This document shows, in pieces, positions 9,361-21,947 of a DNA stretch of 64,000 nucleotides. Origin of the DNA: Opisthorchis felineus (lineage: Eukaryota; Platyhelminthes; Trematoda; Opisthorchiida; Opisthorchiidae). The notes under the pieces are model-generated. The model ran no database searches. It saw only the letters and a program-made list of their open reading frames with translations, and had not been told where the DNA came from. Numbering within the stretch: the first letter of the stretch is position 1; each line of letters begins with the position of its first letter. Where the stretch lies: assembly GCA_004794785.1 (NCBI GenBank), contig SJOL01004460.1, forward strand, positions 62,141 to 126,140, in the 5' to 3' direction. Position numbers and translations under genes: made by a program.

Positions 9361-11864
9361 GGTCTATAAATCTGGGAACTCATGAGACGTATTCAGTTTG
9401 CACGGTAGTAAGAAACACAGTTGTAGACAAGTCTTCGTATCCTGCTTCTTTTTGAGAAAGGAATATTCTTACCTTCAATCTGACTTCCTAGGCGTAGAAA
9501 ACATTAAGGACCGAGAAAATGGATCTGAATATGAGTGGATACTTTCAGCGTTTAAATGAATATACTGAGTGTTTTGTAAAGTAGAAACCTAACTGTCTAA
9601 GATGGGTTTGTTTGTAACTTCCGGTTAACTCAACCAAAAATCGAAGCATTCCTACAAGTTCTTCCAGTCAGGCCGATTTATAGGTATCTTTTATTAGTTT
9701 CCTCACAAAAATAAGCCAAATGCACTTCTGACTCGTTGTGCCCATCAAACTTTGAGGGAAAATTGAGGGAAGTTTACTCCTTGTCCTTTGTAGTTACCGG
9801 TGCCACGTGAACCACAGTAACGGTCAGCACGTTTGAAAACATCTGCCAATCAGTAGTCAATCTGATGGTGTGTGTACAATAGAAAAGGAACTAAAGTTGA
9901 CAAACTTATTGTAATTTATTCCCGGAATTACTTGTTAGTGGTGCAGATTTGAATTTTACATAGATAGAGGGGAATTAACGAGTCGAATTGTGTGAACTGC
10001 GCCCATATAGACCTTGAAATCGATTTCGAGAGACACGCCACTGTAGTGGTGTTTGTCGATTCAGCTTCAAGATAGATGACGCCAAAATCGCTCGACTGGA
10101 ATGAACTAAAATAGAGAAGCTGGATTTCAGGATATCTATTCAGAACTAAATGTCAATCGTGATGTAGTAGTCGATGGCTGCTCTGACAAAATCGGCTGTA
10201 AGAGGTTGGTCAGTATGATATTATCAAATTAACATTTTCAATGGTTGAAGATTGAAATGAAACAAGAAATGTGAAAACCACAATATGGTGACGACATACC
10301 TCTACAAAGACAAACTCTTGTAAGGAACATCCGTGGGATGGAGTGCTCTAGACGATTGTGAGGCCACCCGTTATATTTACATGCATTTTGTCGCCACCCA
10401 AGTTGCTACCCTGAACTTTCGAACGAGTAAACCGTACGTTAACAAAAAGGTTTTGAGCTCTGACTGTGAGATATCTAAACGTAGAAGTGAATACTGTGTT
10501 AGAATTTCGTGATGTCAGTTGTACAATAGTTTAACTGACAGCAACCGAAGGGATCTACGTGTTATTTGTCGATGCATACGAATAAAGAAGTATCAACTGA
10601 TACTCCCTGAAAAATTACTCCTCAAACCTCAGTGACTAAGCCAGTTGCTTGGATGAGCCAGGTAAGAATCGAAAATTTATCAGTAAGTTTGGGTGTCAGA
10701 CGCGTGACGGTAACGTCATTAATTCAGGAAGATAGATGTCTTGTAGTAATAGAGTGACAGGGGAATCCAATCAGTCCAAACGACCCTGCGCGAATCTAGA
10801 AAATAATGTTGGGTAATGCGAGCGCAACAATCAAGCGAATAATTTGCTGTTTTGTCACACAAATCGGGGTCGAGATTCTCGATCGAATGACAGCAGAAAT
10901 CTGCTTCATTTTATAAAGTAGAGAAATACAGACACCCCCCATGAAAAAGCGGTCGATAACCTAATTGTTTTCTGCTGAAAATGTTCCCAGTGAAATAATG
11001 CGGCGGGGCACGCTTAACCTCTGTACAAACTCGGACGCCAATCAAATGAAGTTTTCCATGAAGGTGAACTCGGCTTTCGATTTTTCAATCACCAACGCTC
11101 TGTTTCAGTCAGTACAGGAAACAAAGAGCAACCAACCCCAAATACCGTGGAGCCAATCGAATAGTGGGCCAATCAGGAGCGAACAAAACTGAACGTCCAG
11201 TGAAGTATACAGAATGCGGCGCACAATGCTGTTTGTATTCTAATAAAACCCTATGTTCTCGCACTATTAACCTAAGATTTCAGTACAGCGAGGAGCTATT
11301 CTCATCGATTTCTGGGAACATGAATGTATAACGACGGTATGTGCTGTCGTTTTATCTTCACATGGTCCTTGAAGAGGCTCAGCATGTGATGGAGATTATT
11401 ACGACGTCTTAACTTCTATTGCCACGCATTATGTACACTGAGATCTCATCAGGTCCTTTCTCGTGGACATCGGCATAAATTGTTACACGCCCTAGTGGCA
11501 ACTTGTGCACAATAGCCCCAGTTGGACATAAATTGAGTGAGTGGCCAGTCATGGAACATGTCCTTGAAGACTGAGGGTTTTTAATTCCTATAGGGCTAGG
11601 GTGTGGTCCGTTCGAGGTACGATCGTCCGGACGCTTTGCATGGAAGGAAGTTCATTTAGTGAATGTGATAGGATGTTAAAGTGATGACATCGGCGTGACG
11701 GTTTCCGCAGGTAACCACATCGCTAAACTCATTTAGGTGGGAGGGAGGTCGCAGTAATTATTTACTATAGGTAGGAAATTTGCCACCTAGCTTGACTACT
11801 TGAGAGCGGCCGGTTTCAGTGCCCCTCGTAAACGATGTCAGTCCGTTTTTGACCATAAAATGGT
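9361..11864. other. No recognisable gene
   Basis: No frame above 75 aa and no shared repeat family were recognised. Two CCAAT-type boxes lie at about 11157 and 11170. Confidence 0.45.
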
Positions 11865-11950
11865 TGTTGATGTGTTCGCCGAATATGGCAATTGGCTAAT
11901 AGACTTTTCTTCACCAGTCAAGGAGATTCATTAATGCACAGTTCAAAATC
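11865..11950 (-). repeat. PLE 3'-end-like repeat (family D), diverged copy 4
   Basis: The minus strand reads GTGCATTAATGAATCTCC, TTGACTGGTGAAGAAAAG and CAATTGCCATATTCGGCGAA. This keeps the family D order but has lost the TTTGCAAA palindrome. Confidence 0.35.
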
Positions 11951-13069
11951 GAAAAACAGTCTTCCAAACTTCCATTTGGAGATGATAAAACTGGGCTAAA
12001 AAACATCGAATTTGGTAGGAAATGATCCAATGATCAAATCGATGGGTCCTTTGAAGTAGCTAGTTACTGTTACCATAGGAACCAAAAACAAACACGCCCA
12101 GAGGCCCAAGACGGTCGGTCAAAGTTTGGAACACTGTCCACTTTATAGGGTCCATAGATTGGACACCCATTAGGGTGGCACACCCAGACAAACCTTCACA
12201 TGTCATGTAGCCCCAGTAACTTTTCCTGTCATGTGATCAGTGCCCGAACGAACCAGTCGCATTCTCGCGATCGATTTCCGTCTGTTTTTGCTGCCTGTTT
12301 GGTATTATCAGTCAGTTTGTCATCTGGCCCAACGCACCATAATGTGTCACAGACTTTTTCGCCTATCGGGCTCGCCTACGTGTTGCCACCACGACATACG
12401 TGCAAACTGACAGAAGTACAACAGCAATTTAAACTCACCTAAACCGTAACGAACAGTGCAATGGGGAAAGTGCAACCGACGGGGTTTAAAAACCTCATCC
12501 ACGATATGAAGGGAACTAATCGTGTTACAACCGGATAGGATGTTTGTTTGCCTTGCCACGGAATGGTACCGGATTTTGTAACGACAAGCCTTTTGTCGTT
12601 GCTGCGCAGATGGACGGACTTTGAATGTGGTTTCCAAGACCAGGTAACAGTGTCAGTCTGCTATGTTTGTTCTGCCCACGATTCACCTAGTTACCGGCTT
12701 AATATAGAAAATTATTCGGCCTTTGAAATAATCCCCATGTGAGCCATGTCGCATTCACTGAATAAATGCACCAGTGTGTTAGTGTGACAACGTAACCTCA
12801 CAAGGGATTTTGTATCGATGCCTTTGTCACCTTGGAAGTCGATGAATGTTGCACCAGTAGTCATCCTTGAAGCCTGTGGAAGCGTATCTCTCTTCGGCAT
12901 CCACGTCAGCTGGCTACCAAGCAGACGAGGTAAAACTGGCCCTATCTATCACATCGTATCTCCCAACTGTGATTAAATTCATGCAAGTATCACCTGATTT
13001 TCAATACTCGGGGCTTCCTTTGTTTTGAAACCCACTAAAGTTACCCTCTAATGAAAGAAGCTAATCACA
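11951..13069. other. No recognisable gene
   Basis: A 96-aa minus-strand frame (12347-12637) and an 80-aa plus frame (12200-12442) overlap and have no recognised family. I would not annotate either. Confidence 0.35.
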
Positions 13070-13150
13070 AAATTGCTGAAAACTGTTCGACAGCTCATGA
13101 CCCGTTTGGCCCTTCCTATTTGGGCTCATCAGGTAGGTGCAGCAGCATTT
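13070..13150 (-). repeat. HHR-1 hammerhead arm, one core change
   Basis: The minus strand has GCACCTAC, CTGATGA, stem II GCCC...GGGC, CAAA (expected GAAA), CGGG, GTC and ATGAGCTGTCG. A single change, G12 to C, separates it from a complete hammerhead core. The rest of the monomer is missing. Confidence 0.7.
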
Positions 13151-15404
13151 TGTTCCACCATTTCGGCTCTAATATTACTGAGAGATAGATGGCGAGAATC
13201 CCGAGGCGACCCTCTGTGATACATTTGGATTCGGATTCACAGAACCCCTCGTCATGTCCTGTCGTGATCCCACAGACAGCTCTTCAGACATAACTCCTTC
13301 CCTGGCATACTGGGCTTCTCAAAAGTGGTCCCGTCGGACTATCATTCTGGCAGACAGCAGCCATTTCATAGTTCGGACTCCTGGAGGTATTCTAAGACGC
13401 CAAGGTGAAGACAGCTTCACTAGAGTCGATGGATCAGGTAGATTCAATGGTTTTGTTGGCGGTGCCGCACCAAAGATCACATGTCCCTCGCTGTCTTGTA
13501 GGTTGTAGTTGAACAGGCAAAAGCTGGAACTACTGGAGGACTGGCGGGATCGCCTTTCCTGTCAAGCCCAAATAAAACTATGTTCACCTGCGTCACATTC
13601 TGCGCAACTATTGCTAAAGTGCGAAGTTCACAGAGTCGGCATATCTTCCCCTACCACTAAAGTGACGTCGGAGTTAGCTAGGATGATTACATCATTGATC
13701 AATTTATGTGGTGTTCGTTTCGTTAAACTCACACGTACCATCCAAACTGGCACAAAGTAATCTTCCCACCCAATCGCTTTTGGTGTCTTTCGAATTTTCG
13801 GTCCTTTTGATCATTTTGAATTTGGAAAAAAATAACCACTAAATCGACTGAGCAGAAGCGGCTGACCAGTGTGACACTGTTTGACAGTCAACTGATTGGT
13901 GTAGCAGGAGCTCAGGTCAAAGGTTCACACGCCTATCCTCAGCGTCCGGCCTTGGTGCACTGGGATGCTTTTTCCAGGTCCGACTACTTGTTGTTTATAA
14001 TTATCACCTACAAAAACTGCAAAGTGATCACCACGGGATTCTCATAAGGTTGTAGCAGGTTTAGGCATAATCTTTAAGTTCACCGGCGGTTAAACACCGA
14101 ACCTGTTTTGACGCACGCTTCAAATCAAGAAAGCTCCGCTCTACCCGTGACCACTTTTTCAGTTGGGCAAACAAACTATTGGGAACCTTTAATAGGTTAT
14201 CATTTTAATTGATTATATGAACCCAAGCGTAGGTATCCGTTGCATAAAGTGTGAAATGTTTTCTGTCCGCGCCACAACTCGAAGTCTCCAGTGTGTATAA
14301 TTCATTACTCTAAAGATCATTTCCAACCCGCTCCCCAGTCAGGCTTAAAATAGACCCAGGATTAGGTCGAAAACAGACATCCTTACTCCAGGACAAACCC
14401 AGATTTCACTGGAGATGTAGGCGTTTTCCAGGTGACATTATTCACAAGTAGCCCAGAGCGATACGCGGCTAGAGATAGGAATCAGATGGTGTCAAAAACT
14501 GATTTTTGTGTGGAAAAAACATACCAAAAGACAGTCAACTTTGACTTGTAAGACAACAAATCGCTACAATTTCCGGAGATAAACCAAGTAGCCTTGACCG
14601 AACAATTGCCGTATTTTATGAGGAGGATTCCTCAGCTCAAATCAAATTTACTGATCCCATGGGTAATCGGCTTTTGACTATTGATCATCTACCTATAGTA
14701 GGAATACAAAACGAAGATTTAGTTATCGGCAGTAAATACAACTTTATCAGGCTTTTGTGTCAACAGCCTCCGGCTTGCAATTTACCAGTAGGTCAATTTG
14801 ATAGTTGAATTCAAAAACTTGGATTATTTAGGATCGTCGAATTTATACTGTCGACAGATGGCCAGCACAAATTGTGTTGACATATGAAAGGGAAAGATGC
14901 GCATACGAGCGAAACGTACTGCTTGGTCTCAGTCAGATGACTACACGCTGCTGTAATGTACTCGCTGATGTTTGACCTAGGCGCCTGTTGACCCTGTAGT
15001 AAATATGTGGCCAGTTTATCAAGAACATCCTGGCCGGATTTGTCCGTTTGCATAGACTTGGCACCTGCATTCTAATACGAACGGAGTCATTGCTTGTTCC
15101 GTTTTTGACTGAGAAGTTTACACCCACACTCTGATCGACTGTCATTATGGTGATTAAAATGGCGATTAAGTTAGTGACCTTTGGTGATAAGGTTCATTAA
15201 TACCGCGCAGCACGTGAAGCTTCCTGTGAGAAAGAAGACAATGATTCACCTTCTTTTCTCAATGTCCTCCCTGGTCCCTTGTCATGTGACTCGTTGCACG
15301 AAATGATAACTAGGAATAGGCAGTATACCAACTCCGTCTGGATTCGTTCCTTTGAGCTGAAAACGGAATTTAGCAATGCACCCAGTGCTCCGTAGATGTA
15401 TTCA
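13151..15404. other. No recognisable gene
   Basis: Two adjoining plus-strand frames (13254-13508, 84 aa; 13509-13760, 83 aa) are abutting but unrecognised. Minus-strand frames at 14811-15145 overlap each other. Nothing here can be assigned. Confidence 0.35.
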
Positions 15405-15578
15405 GCCAATGAGCTCAAGGCAGCTCAAAGGTTAGGGTGCGAAATTATCGGCCAGAAGTTCGTGATTCAAACCCGACCCCGGCTTCTCGACTGTTCCACT
15501 CTAGGCTTGGGCGACCTGGCAGTACCTCAGCCCCCGTACTTGCTTCGAGAGCATGACAGCTACGCACCGAAAGGGTGT
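15405..15578 (+). repeat. tRNA-derived SINE, sense copy
   Basis: The head AGCTCAAAGGTTAGGGTGCG (A box) and GATTCAAACCCG (B box) precede the body CTAGGCTTGGGCGACCTGG and CAGTACCTCAGCCCC. The copy ends near GCACCGAAAGGGTG. Confidence 0.8.
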
Positions 15579-15814
15579 TTCAGCCGATGATGAGCAGGAA
15601 GACGAAAATCTCCTGTGCAGCGTAGCTCGGTGCACTGGCTACCTCGACAAACTCTTCGAAGTACGTTCTAATAAGTACAGGTAAAGGACGTAACCAGTCG
15701 TTCATGGGTGACGATGTAACCAAGTAACTTATAAGAAGGCATACTAATATATCCAAGACTACCTTCCACACTTGATAATCCGTCGCATGGAGTTGTGGAG
15801 ATTCCTTCGGCTGT

Positions 15815-15987
15815 TATGAGCTCGAGATGGCTCACTGGTTACTGAACGCAAGGTCCTTGGTTGGACCCCCCCCCTCGGCATCTCGACAGCTTCTGTCTAG
15901 GCTTGGGCAACTTGGTAGTGTCACAACCCTCGTGCTTCTTTCGGGCAGCATTGCGACTATGTGCCGAAATGGTGTTACAGCTGATCA
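15815..15987 (+). repeat. tRNA-derived SINE, sense copy with internal deletion
   Basis: The head GAGATGGCTCACTGGTTA is followed by a shortened B-box region with a C run, then CTAGGCTTGGGCAACTTGG and the 3' GTGCCGAAATGGTGTTAC. It lies in the same orientation as the SINE 240 bases upstream. Confidence 0.75.
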
Positions 15988-17284
15988 ATGAACCGTCAGC
16001 TTGTCCACTTGATCTAATTTTATATATAGAGTCCCTCGCCACCTGTAAACAAATATCCGATAATTGACAAATCAACTTTCGTTAGACTAAGGGCAGTCAG
16101 CCTACACAAACGGACAAACACAGTCAAGACCACATATTCAGGACAGGGGTACCAGGCTCTTGAATCACACGTCACTGGGGACGGTATCATGTGTGCATCA
16201 GTGTAAACAAACACCTAAGTGAAACCAGTTGGCTTTTATCAACTTTTACTAGTACTTTTTGTATAGGTGCGCATGTGACCTGTTTAGATTTATATGTATG
16301 CAGTTTTTACTGGACAGCCGACGGTAAACAAGTCTTTCCAACAAAGATATATCCTGTTCCAGTGCACAATCCGGTGTGAAAATTATCCTCAAGTTCCGAG
16401 GTGGTGAACTTGTACACTGGTACGTTCCAACCAGACTTGGTGGTATCAACCCTGATTTACTCGTGCGTTGTCAATTTCAGTTGTTATGCGCCTGGAATAC
16501 GAACCATGAGTAAAAAGTGAACACCGAAAAAGTACTTAGCGAACCGTATTCTCTAGACTGTACTACTTGGTTGATAATCAGTTATGCTGGAAAACCACAA
16601 GGCTATTTTGTGTAGTGATCTGCAACAGAGTACCACGCCGTGTATGTTTACAAGGTCAGACAGCCCTTTCTCCAACTGGCGCAACACTATGACTCCCAAA
16701 GAAGGTGCAAAGAGGAGTAAGGACATAATCCAGGGTGTAGCCGGCAAAAAAGAAAGGTAAGTGGTCACACGGTGATCCGGGTATATCACCTTTAAAGAAA
16801 AGTAACGCCTTTCGAGGATCAGTAAAGTCTTTGTACTGAGACCTTGCATGTCTGTTTAGCCACGTTCAGAAGTACATGTGGAAGACCTTGAACGTCCACA
16901 TATGTTTGAGAGAGTTAGTTGTTCATCGTTGTCTGTTTTATCTCGGATTGACTCGATGCGCAATGAATCAATGAATCAAGCCCATGTGCTACAAATTTGC
17001 TTATTCGATTGTGCTAAATTTTTAGGGCACCGACAGTCGTAGGTTTGTACCATATTGGAGGGCACAAAAAATGTGAAGACGAAAAGCGAGTTTCCAACAT
17101 TACACTTGATGTACGAATGGCAAATTTTGAAGCGGGTTGCCTAAAGCGATATCAGAAGCAGGAGGGATCGTGTTTGGACTTCAGCATCCCTGGACTCGGT
17201 TTACGAGAAGTGCTATTTGAGTGGTCCTCGTAAACCTGTCTGCAGATAAATGACTCAAATTCCATAGGACATCAGCAGCGCGCC
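15988..17284. other. No recognisable gene or repeat
   Basis: A hydrophobic 98-aa minus-strand frame (16553-16849) has no recognised family and no supporting signals. Confidence 0.4.
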
Positions 17285-17785
17285 ACCAATCGCGCATTGA
17301 TGATGCCACCTCGACTGGTGACGAAACGTTTGCAAGCTCATCGGCAAGCTCGGGGAAAAGATCAACCGCAAACTGATCAACTAACAACCAGCGCACCCGA
17401 GTTGTTTGATCACAGCTACTCAGCATCCGTTGAAATCTGAATAAACTGAGCACAATGCTCTCTAACACAACAAGTGTTCTGTGTCCTCAGTTTTCTGTTG
17501 ATTAATGCTGGATTCGCTTTCGATATCCCGAGATTGGTAACCGTCCTGGAAGAGTGAAGGAGATAAGCTGAGAACTAGGGTGGGGACATTAGAAGAACCT
17601 GCAGTAGTGACTGTCAAAGTTAGACTCGCAGCTTGATGGCAATATGTTCGTTCAGCCCAGCTTCCGACTAGTCGCTGGGACTCATGTATATTTATTTCCA
17701 CACAGCTTGCATGAATGTTTCGCACCACTGCTGTGAAATTGTTGATTTCCGAGTAGTTCAGATTACGGCAGTTGCAACACACAAA
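17285..17785 (+). repeat. PLE 3'-end-like repeat (family D), long copy 5
   Basis: It begins with CGCGCATTGATGATGCCACC, then GACTGGTGACGAAACG, TTTGCAAGCTCATCGGCAAG and GATCAACCGCAAACTGATCA. It then runs into a segment whose translation (ELFDHSYSASVEI) I associate with opisthorchiid repeats. This is the longest family D copy here. The 106-aa minus frame over 17462-17782 is a shadow within it. Confidence 0.45.
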
Positions 17786-18845
17786 ATGCAGTTAGGCGTT
17801 ATCAACAGATTGCATACAAATCCGTAATAATATAAACCAGTACACGCTCCCAGTGTGTCCGGCACAACTTTCACACTTTGCACTTTTGTGAGTTTCGTTC
17901 ATGTCACGAGTTTAGTATTGTTGAATTCTGTTTGTTATTAGCAAGTAGAATCAAGAAAATGGCAAAACCATGCATGTCCCAAGAAAGGAACGAATGCAAT
18001 AAACCTGGAACAGTGCAGTCGTAGATTAATCACCCCCTTTTCTTCTATTCACGTGGATGAATTGTACGGAATCACGGCTGTGAACCGTTCGTCTTATGTG
18101 GTAGAATACGCAACGCAAGTCTGAAAGAGGCTTTACCGGTTCACGGTTCATTAATGTTAACCTACTCACTTGTTTGCAATTGTACCGCGAAACGTGCTAT
18201 GGTGCGTGCCTCAAATATTGCTGACTGCCTACAGTATCGGAAAAATTACTCATGTATCCTGTGCAGTGGCGTCTAGTTTTCCTGATACAGATCACCGGAT
18301 CAATCTGACTGAGTTGTTCGCTGCTGTTAATGGATTCTAACCAAATGTTCTCAAAGACTTTCCTGAACTATGCAGTGGAAAACGATGATACAGGCACAAA
18401 TCAGTTAGAACAGCTTGTCCAGTCAGCAGAAGCCTGACCGGGTGCGTCTAATGTACCAGTCCGTCAAATAAATGTAGAATTACTGGGTTAGAGTTGATTG
18501 TTTGTCAGGTGACTGGTGATCTGCTTACCGAGTCTATCAGTTAGCTTGCAGAACTTTCGTCACACACCACTGTTGGTTAATTTCCCCAACCTGTACCTGT
18601 TTACAAATTTTTTTTAAAAATAGGATATGCTTTCCCTTGGTGGGATTGACCAACTGAGAGGCAGAGTCCTCGTGAGTTCATTGGTCTCCTTGTGATTGGT
18701 GCTGCGTTCTAGCTAGTGTTCATTCAGTTAGAGATGATAGCTCTTCTGATTGATCCAACCCAAGCAGGAATAAGTTAACCGAAGAAACAAGAGGATGCTT
18801 GCTAGGCGAAACACGAAGCAGTGCATATCACAAACGGATCAGTGC
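17786..18845. other. No recognisable gene or repeat
   Basis: No frame of note and no shared repeat. Confidence 0.45.
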
Positions 18846-18849
18846 ACTC

Positions 18850-18995
18850 CTGAGAAAGCTGTACACCAATTAGCCAATCAGGTCACGAAATAGCAGATAC
18901 TCTTTAGAAATTATATAAATGCCCAACGCGACGAAAGGCTTGCAGGCTGGTTGCCAAGCTCCTCAAGCATGTCTGCAGCCACTTACTCAGGAAAA
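18850..18995 (+). repeat. Promoter-like CCAAT/TATA block followed by family D copy 6
   Basis: CCAATCAG (about 18867) is followed some 50 bases later by ATTATATAAATG. Directly after comes a shortened family D block (GCGACGAAAGGCTTGCAGG, GGTTGCCAAGCTCC). The combination looks like a retroelement terminal-repeat promoter, but this is inference. Confidence 0.35.
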
Positions 18996-20564
18996 GAATG
19001 AACGCACCGAGCTACGAACTTTTCGATTTTCTACGTCAAAATATACAACTCCTATCACTGCCAACAGGTTTCATTGAGTGATTTTGTTTACCACTTATGT
19101 TTGAACCTTACTCCACCTCAATTTTCACAAAATTACTTGGTGCATTGGCATGAATATATTGCATATATATATATATATCCTGCATCACGTGTGCTCAGAA
19201 GCATTTTCCTCGACAAATCTCGGTACGCGAATTCAACAATTTGTTCCTCCAGTCTGTATCAGACGACGAAATGGACTACATCGTTCAAACAAATGATAAA
19301 ACCCGTGTGAAAGCAATCAGGGCTTAACGACCCAACTACTGTGATTTTGTTGGTTTACTAACGTCCATGCAAAAGTTACGATAAATGTGGTAACGAGTGT
19401 ATTTCCCAAGGTACACGCAAACATAAAACCACATGAAGTACATTTGCACTTGGTTTCGAGTGGGAAACATTAGGTATTTACAAGTTTGGCGCATCCTTGC
19501 TGAGTGCCACTCGTGACCAACACAGGGCAGCTGCTGCGCAGCTGTTCACCCACAGTAAATGTAATTTTTCTTTATCTAGCCCAGGACGACTGATGTGTAT
19601 GTGCAAGAATTTTTCCACAAGAAGCCTCATTCAGTCACATTTGGAAGAACTGAATCTGTCTTGGCCGCAAAAAGTACTTATCTAGTGGTTTGGGTACCGT
19701 GACGAAGCCATAGCTGTGCCTATTGCAATTCTCTCACGCAACTCGAGTCCATGCACTCGGAAAGCGTTTGTGTGAGCATTGAGTGTTCCATGGTCTGATC
19801 ACGTGACCGCTAGCCAATCGATAGTGTTGTAAACAGTCTTTACAACTTTATTGACAGACTCTGGTTTATCATTCTTTTACTCGGTTCTGTAACCCTTCGA
19901 TGTGTAATGGCGGGAAGAAGTAATCGCGAAAAACAGTGATCTCCATCAACCTGTGTGCTGAATTTTACGATGACTCTTGTGCATGAATCTCCGACTTTTT
20001 CAGATGCGCCGCATCCATGTGCGTCTGGAGGTATGGTTAAAGGGGATCCACTAATAAAACATAGACCGGGTCTTCTTAATTGGCCACGGCTACGTGAAAA
20101 TACGGGAATATATTGTCTACTGGTTAACTGGCCTGTTGATAGCGACGTTTAATTTGTGGCGAAACATTCGGTTTTGGTGGCCTATCACGACGGGTTATTT
20201 CCGTCTCATATCTAATACCAGCGGAAGCGCGTTTTTGTTCAGACCGAACGGAAGTCTGGATCACCCTATAAATAGGCGGGGCTTTTCTGTGATGTTAGCG
20301 TACGCATCACTACACATCACTGGCTATATGTCCACCCCCCAGTGCATCAGCCAGAAACGTGTAACACCTGTAAATCGTGTTTCATTTCTCGGATATCCTG
20401 TTTTTATTACAATAACATACGTATGCCTACTTGAACCGTATTTCATATTTCCATCAAACGATAAAAATACGCATTAAATTCGGCCTACTCGCAGGTCAAT
20501 AGTTTGTTCCTGCTCGTTGTGATTTTGGGAGATATTAGCCGCTGAAGTACAAAGGTTATGTTGA
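18996..20564. other. No recognisable gene
   Basis: Overlapping plus frames at 19955-20152 (65 aa) and 20094-20477 (127 aa) lie in different frames and have no recognised domain. The longer one is the only frame above 100 aa and could be chance. I leave it unannotated as a gene. Confidence 0.35.
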
Positions 20565-20765
20565 TTTCGTCCTGTAGGTGAAGCTAATCTATTATGAGGT
20601 GCCGAGAAGCACTGTGTCCACCTGATTCTTAATGAGAATCATCAGCAGTGCTCATCTCACGAAACTCCAGTAGGGAGTCTCAAACCCGCGACTTCGTGGC
20701 TGCTAAACGTTCGACCGCTGCAAATAGACGGGATATAGCATTGAATCATCATCCCTGAACCGTGT
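20565..20765 (-). repeat. HHR-3 SINE, antisense
   Basis: On the minus strand, GCACTG, CTGATGA and a TTCT/AGAA stem II are present, and CACAGTGCTTCTCGG gives the stem I 3' strand. The GAAA block has been lost. A tRNA-like head with GAACGTTTAGCAG and GGGTTTGAGACTCCC lies upstream. Confidence 0.65.
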
Positions 20766-21167
20766 ATCAACATCCCAGGTTGGCTTCACTTGCAGAACGA
20801 AACCTCCAGTAAATTCTCAAGCTCTTCACGCTACCAACACATGTGACTGTTATTACGACCGGCATCGGAAAACATACCAAATTTCCATGACACTCGCTTA
20901 CGAAAAAAACACCCGGAACTCCACTTCCTATTTCATCCCACGCTCTTGTGGATCATGGGCGACAATCGGATCTTCATCTCCGTACTGACACTCTATTGCT
21001 CTGCTTGTGATCCGCGCCAATTCGCTTCTTTTGTCTTTCGAAGCAGTTTTTGTTTGACTACCTTTGATATAGGTAAACTGCAATCACCAAAACGCACGTA
21101 CCTTTTCCTACTAAAATTGCTCGTATGCGCCACCCAACTTGATTCTAAGTCAATCTCTGTTTGGAAA
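20766..21167. other. No recognisable gene
   Basis: A 108-aa plus frame starting at 20946 runs into the HHR-1 module at 21168, so it is not a credible gene. Confidence 0.4.
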
Positions 21168-21255
21168 ATAATAAACAAGAGATTCAGCTGGGTTCCAGGT
21201 AAGTCTCCCGCAAAACCAAATTTGTCTGCAAATGAGTTTATTTCGTCAGTCTCCT
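21168..21255 (+). repeat. HHR-1 module X fragment
   Basis: The AGAGATTCAGCTGGGTTCC, GGTAAGTCTCCCGC hairpin arms and the CAAATTTGTCTGCAAATGAG tail of module X are clear. No hammerhead arm is present. Confidence 0.7.
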
Positions 21256-21364
21256 ATCGTTTGTCTTTTTAGCTCACAATTTTTCGACCAGCAGGTACAG
21301 TGAGCGAAACCATGCGATTATCTCAAATTAGTCGGGGAATATTTTCATTAAGGAAACTAGCCAC

Positions 21365-21485
21365 AGGGTTGCTGAAAACTCTTCGACAGCTTACGACCGG
21401 TTTCGGCCTTCTTGAAGAATATCATCATAAACGAGAGATTCAGTTGAGTATCCCCTGAAGATCAACTTGATATGGAAATGAGTGT
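21365..21485. repeat. HHR-1 rearranged copy: truncated arm fused to module X
   Basis: A minus-sense hammerhead arm (GCTGAAAACTCTTCGACAGC, CGACCGGTTTCGGCC) stops inside stem II. It is joined directly to a plus-sense module X (CATCATAAACGAGAGATTC). Confidence 0.7.
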
Positions 21486-21947
21486 ATTAGTCAGCGGCGT
21501 CTGATTTTACGAGCGCTTTGTCCCACATTTTCGTCGGCATGCGTGATATTATTCGCTTCCCTGGAGTCGAAGAGTGGTAAACATTGTTATTTCGCATGAT
21601 AAGTTCCAGTGACTTGCACAATAATTTCCAAGACAGTGCAAAATCTTACGATAGGCCTTTGTGTCTCGTTCACGTCGCAGATCAGGAACATTTTTCATTG
21701 GCTCGTCCACAAAATCAGGGTAATGACCTTCTCACGAATCGACCAATCAGGAACCTGGATGAATTCACTTGGCCAAACTGGTGCTGGTCACATGCATAGA
21801 TAAACGCGTGTACCCTTTATGCCAGGCGTTTAGGCAACATACACACAAAAGGATTTTACAAACCACCGCTATTTATATCAAGAATCGGACAACTCTTTGT
21901 TAGGTCCCAAAACTCACAATCCGATGCCCGGATAAAAATCTCTTCCT
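21486..21947. promoter_or_regulatory. Upstream region of the 156-aa frame, CCAAT boxes
   Basis: CATTGGCTC (about 21698) and GACCAATCAGG (about 21740) are CCAAT-type boxes in both orientations, about 200-250 bases before the start codon at 21948. I see no convincing TATA box or splice acceptor. This is a candidate promoter by position only. Confidence 0.25.

Noticed and set aside
15590..15640. GATGATGAGC followed by GACGAAAATC, hammerhead-like order
   Set aside because: No complementary stem I, no family copies and no valid cleavage site in register.
20094..20477. 127-codon plus-strand frame
   Set aside because: No domain, odd aromatic-rich composition, overlaps another frame and no regulatory or splice signal; kept only as unassigned DNA.
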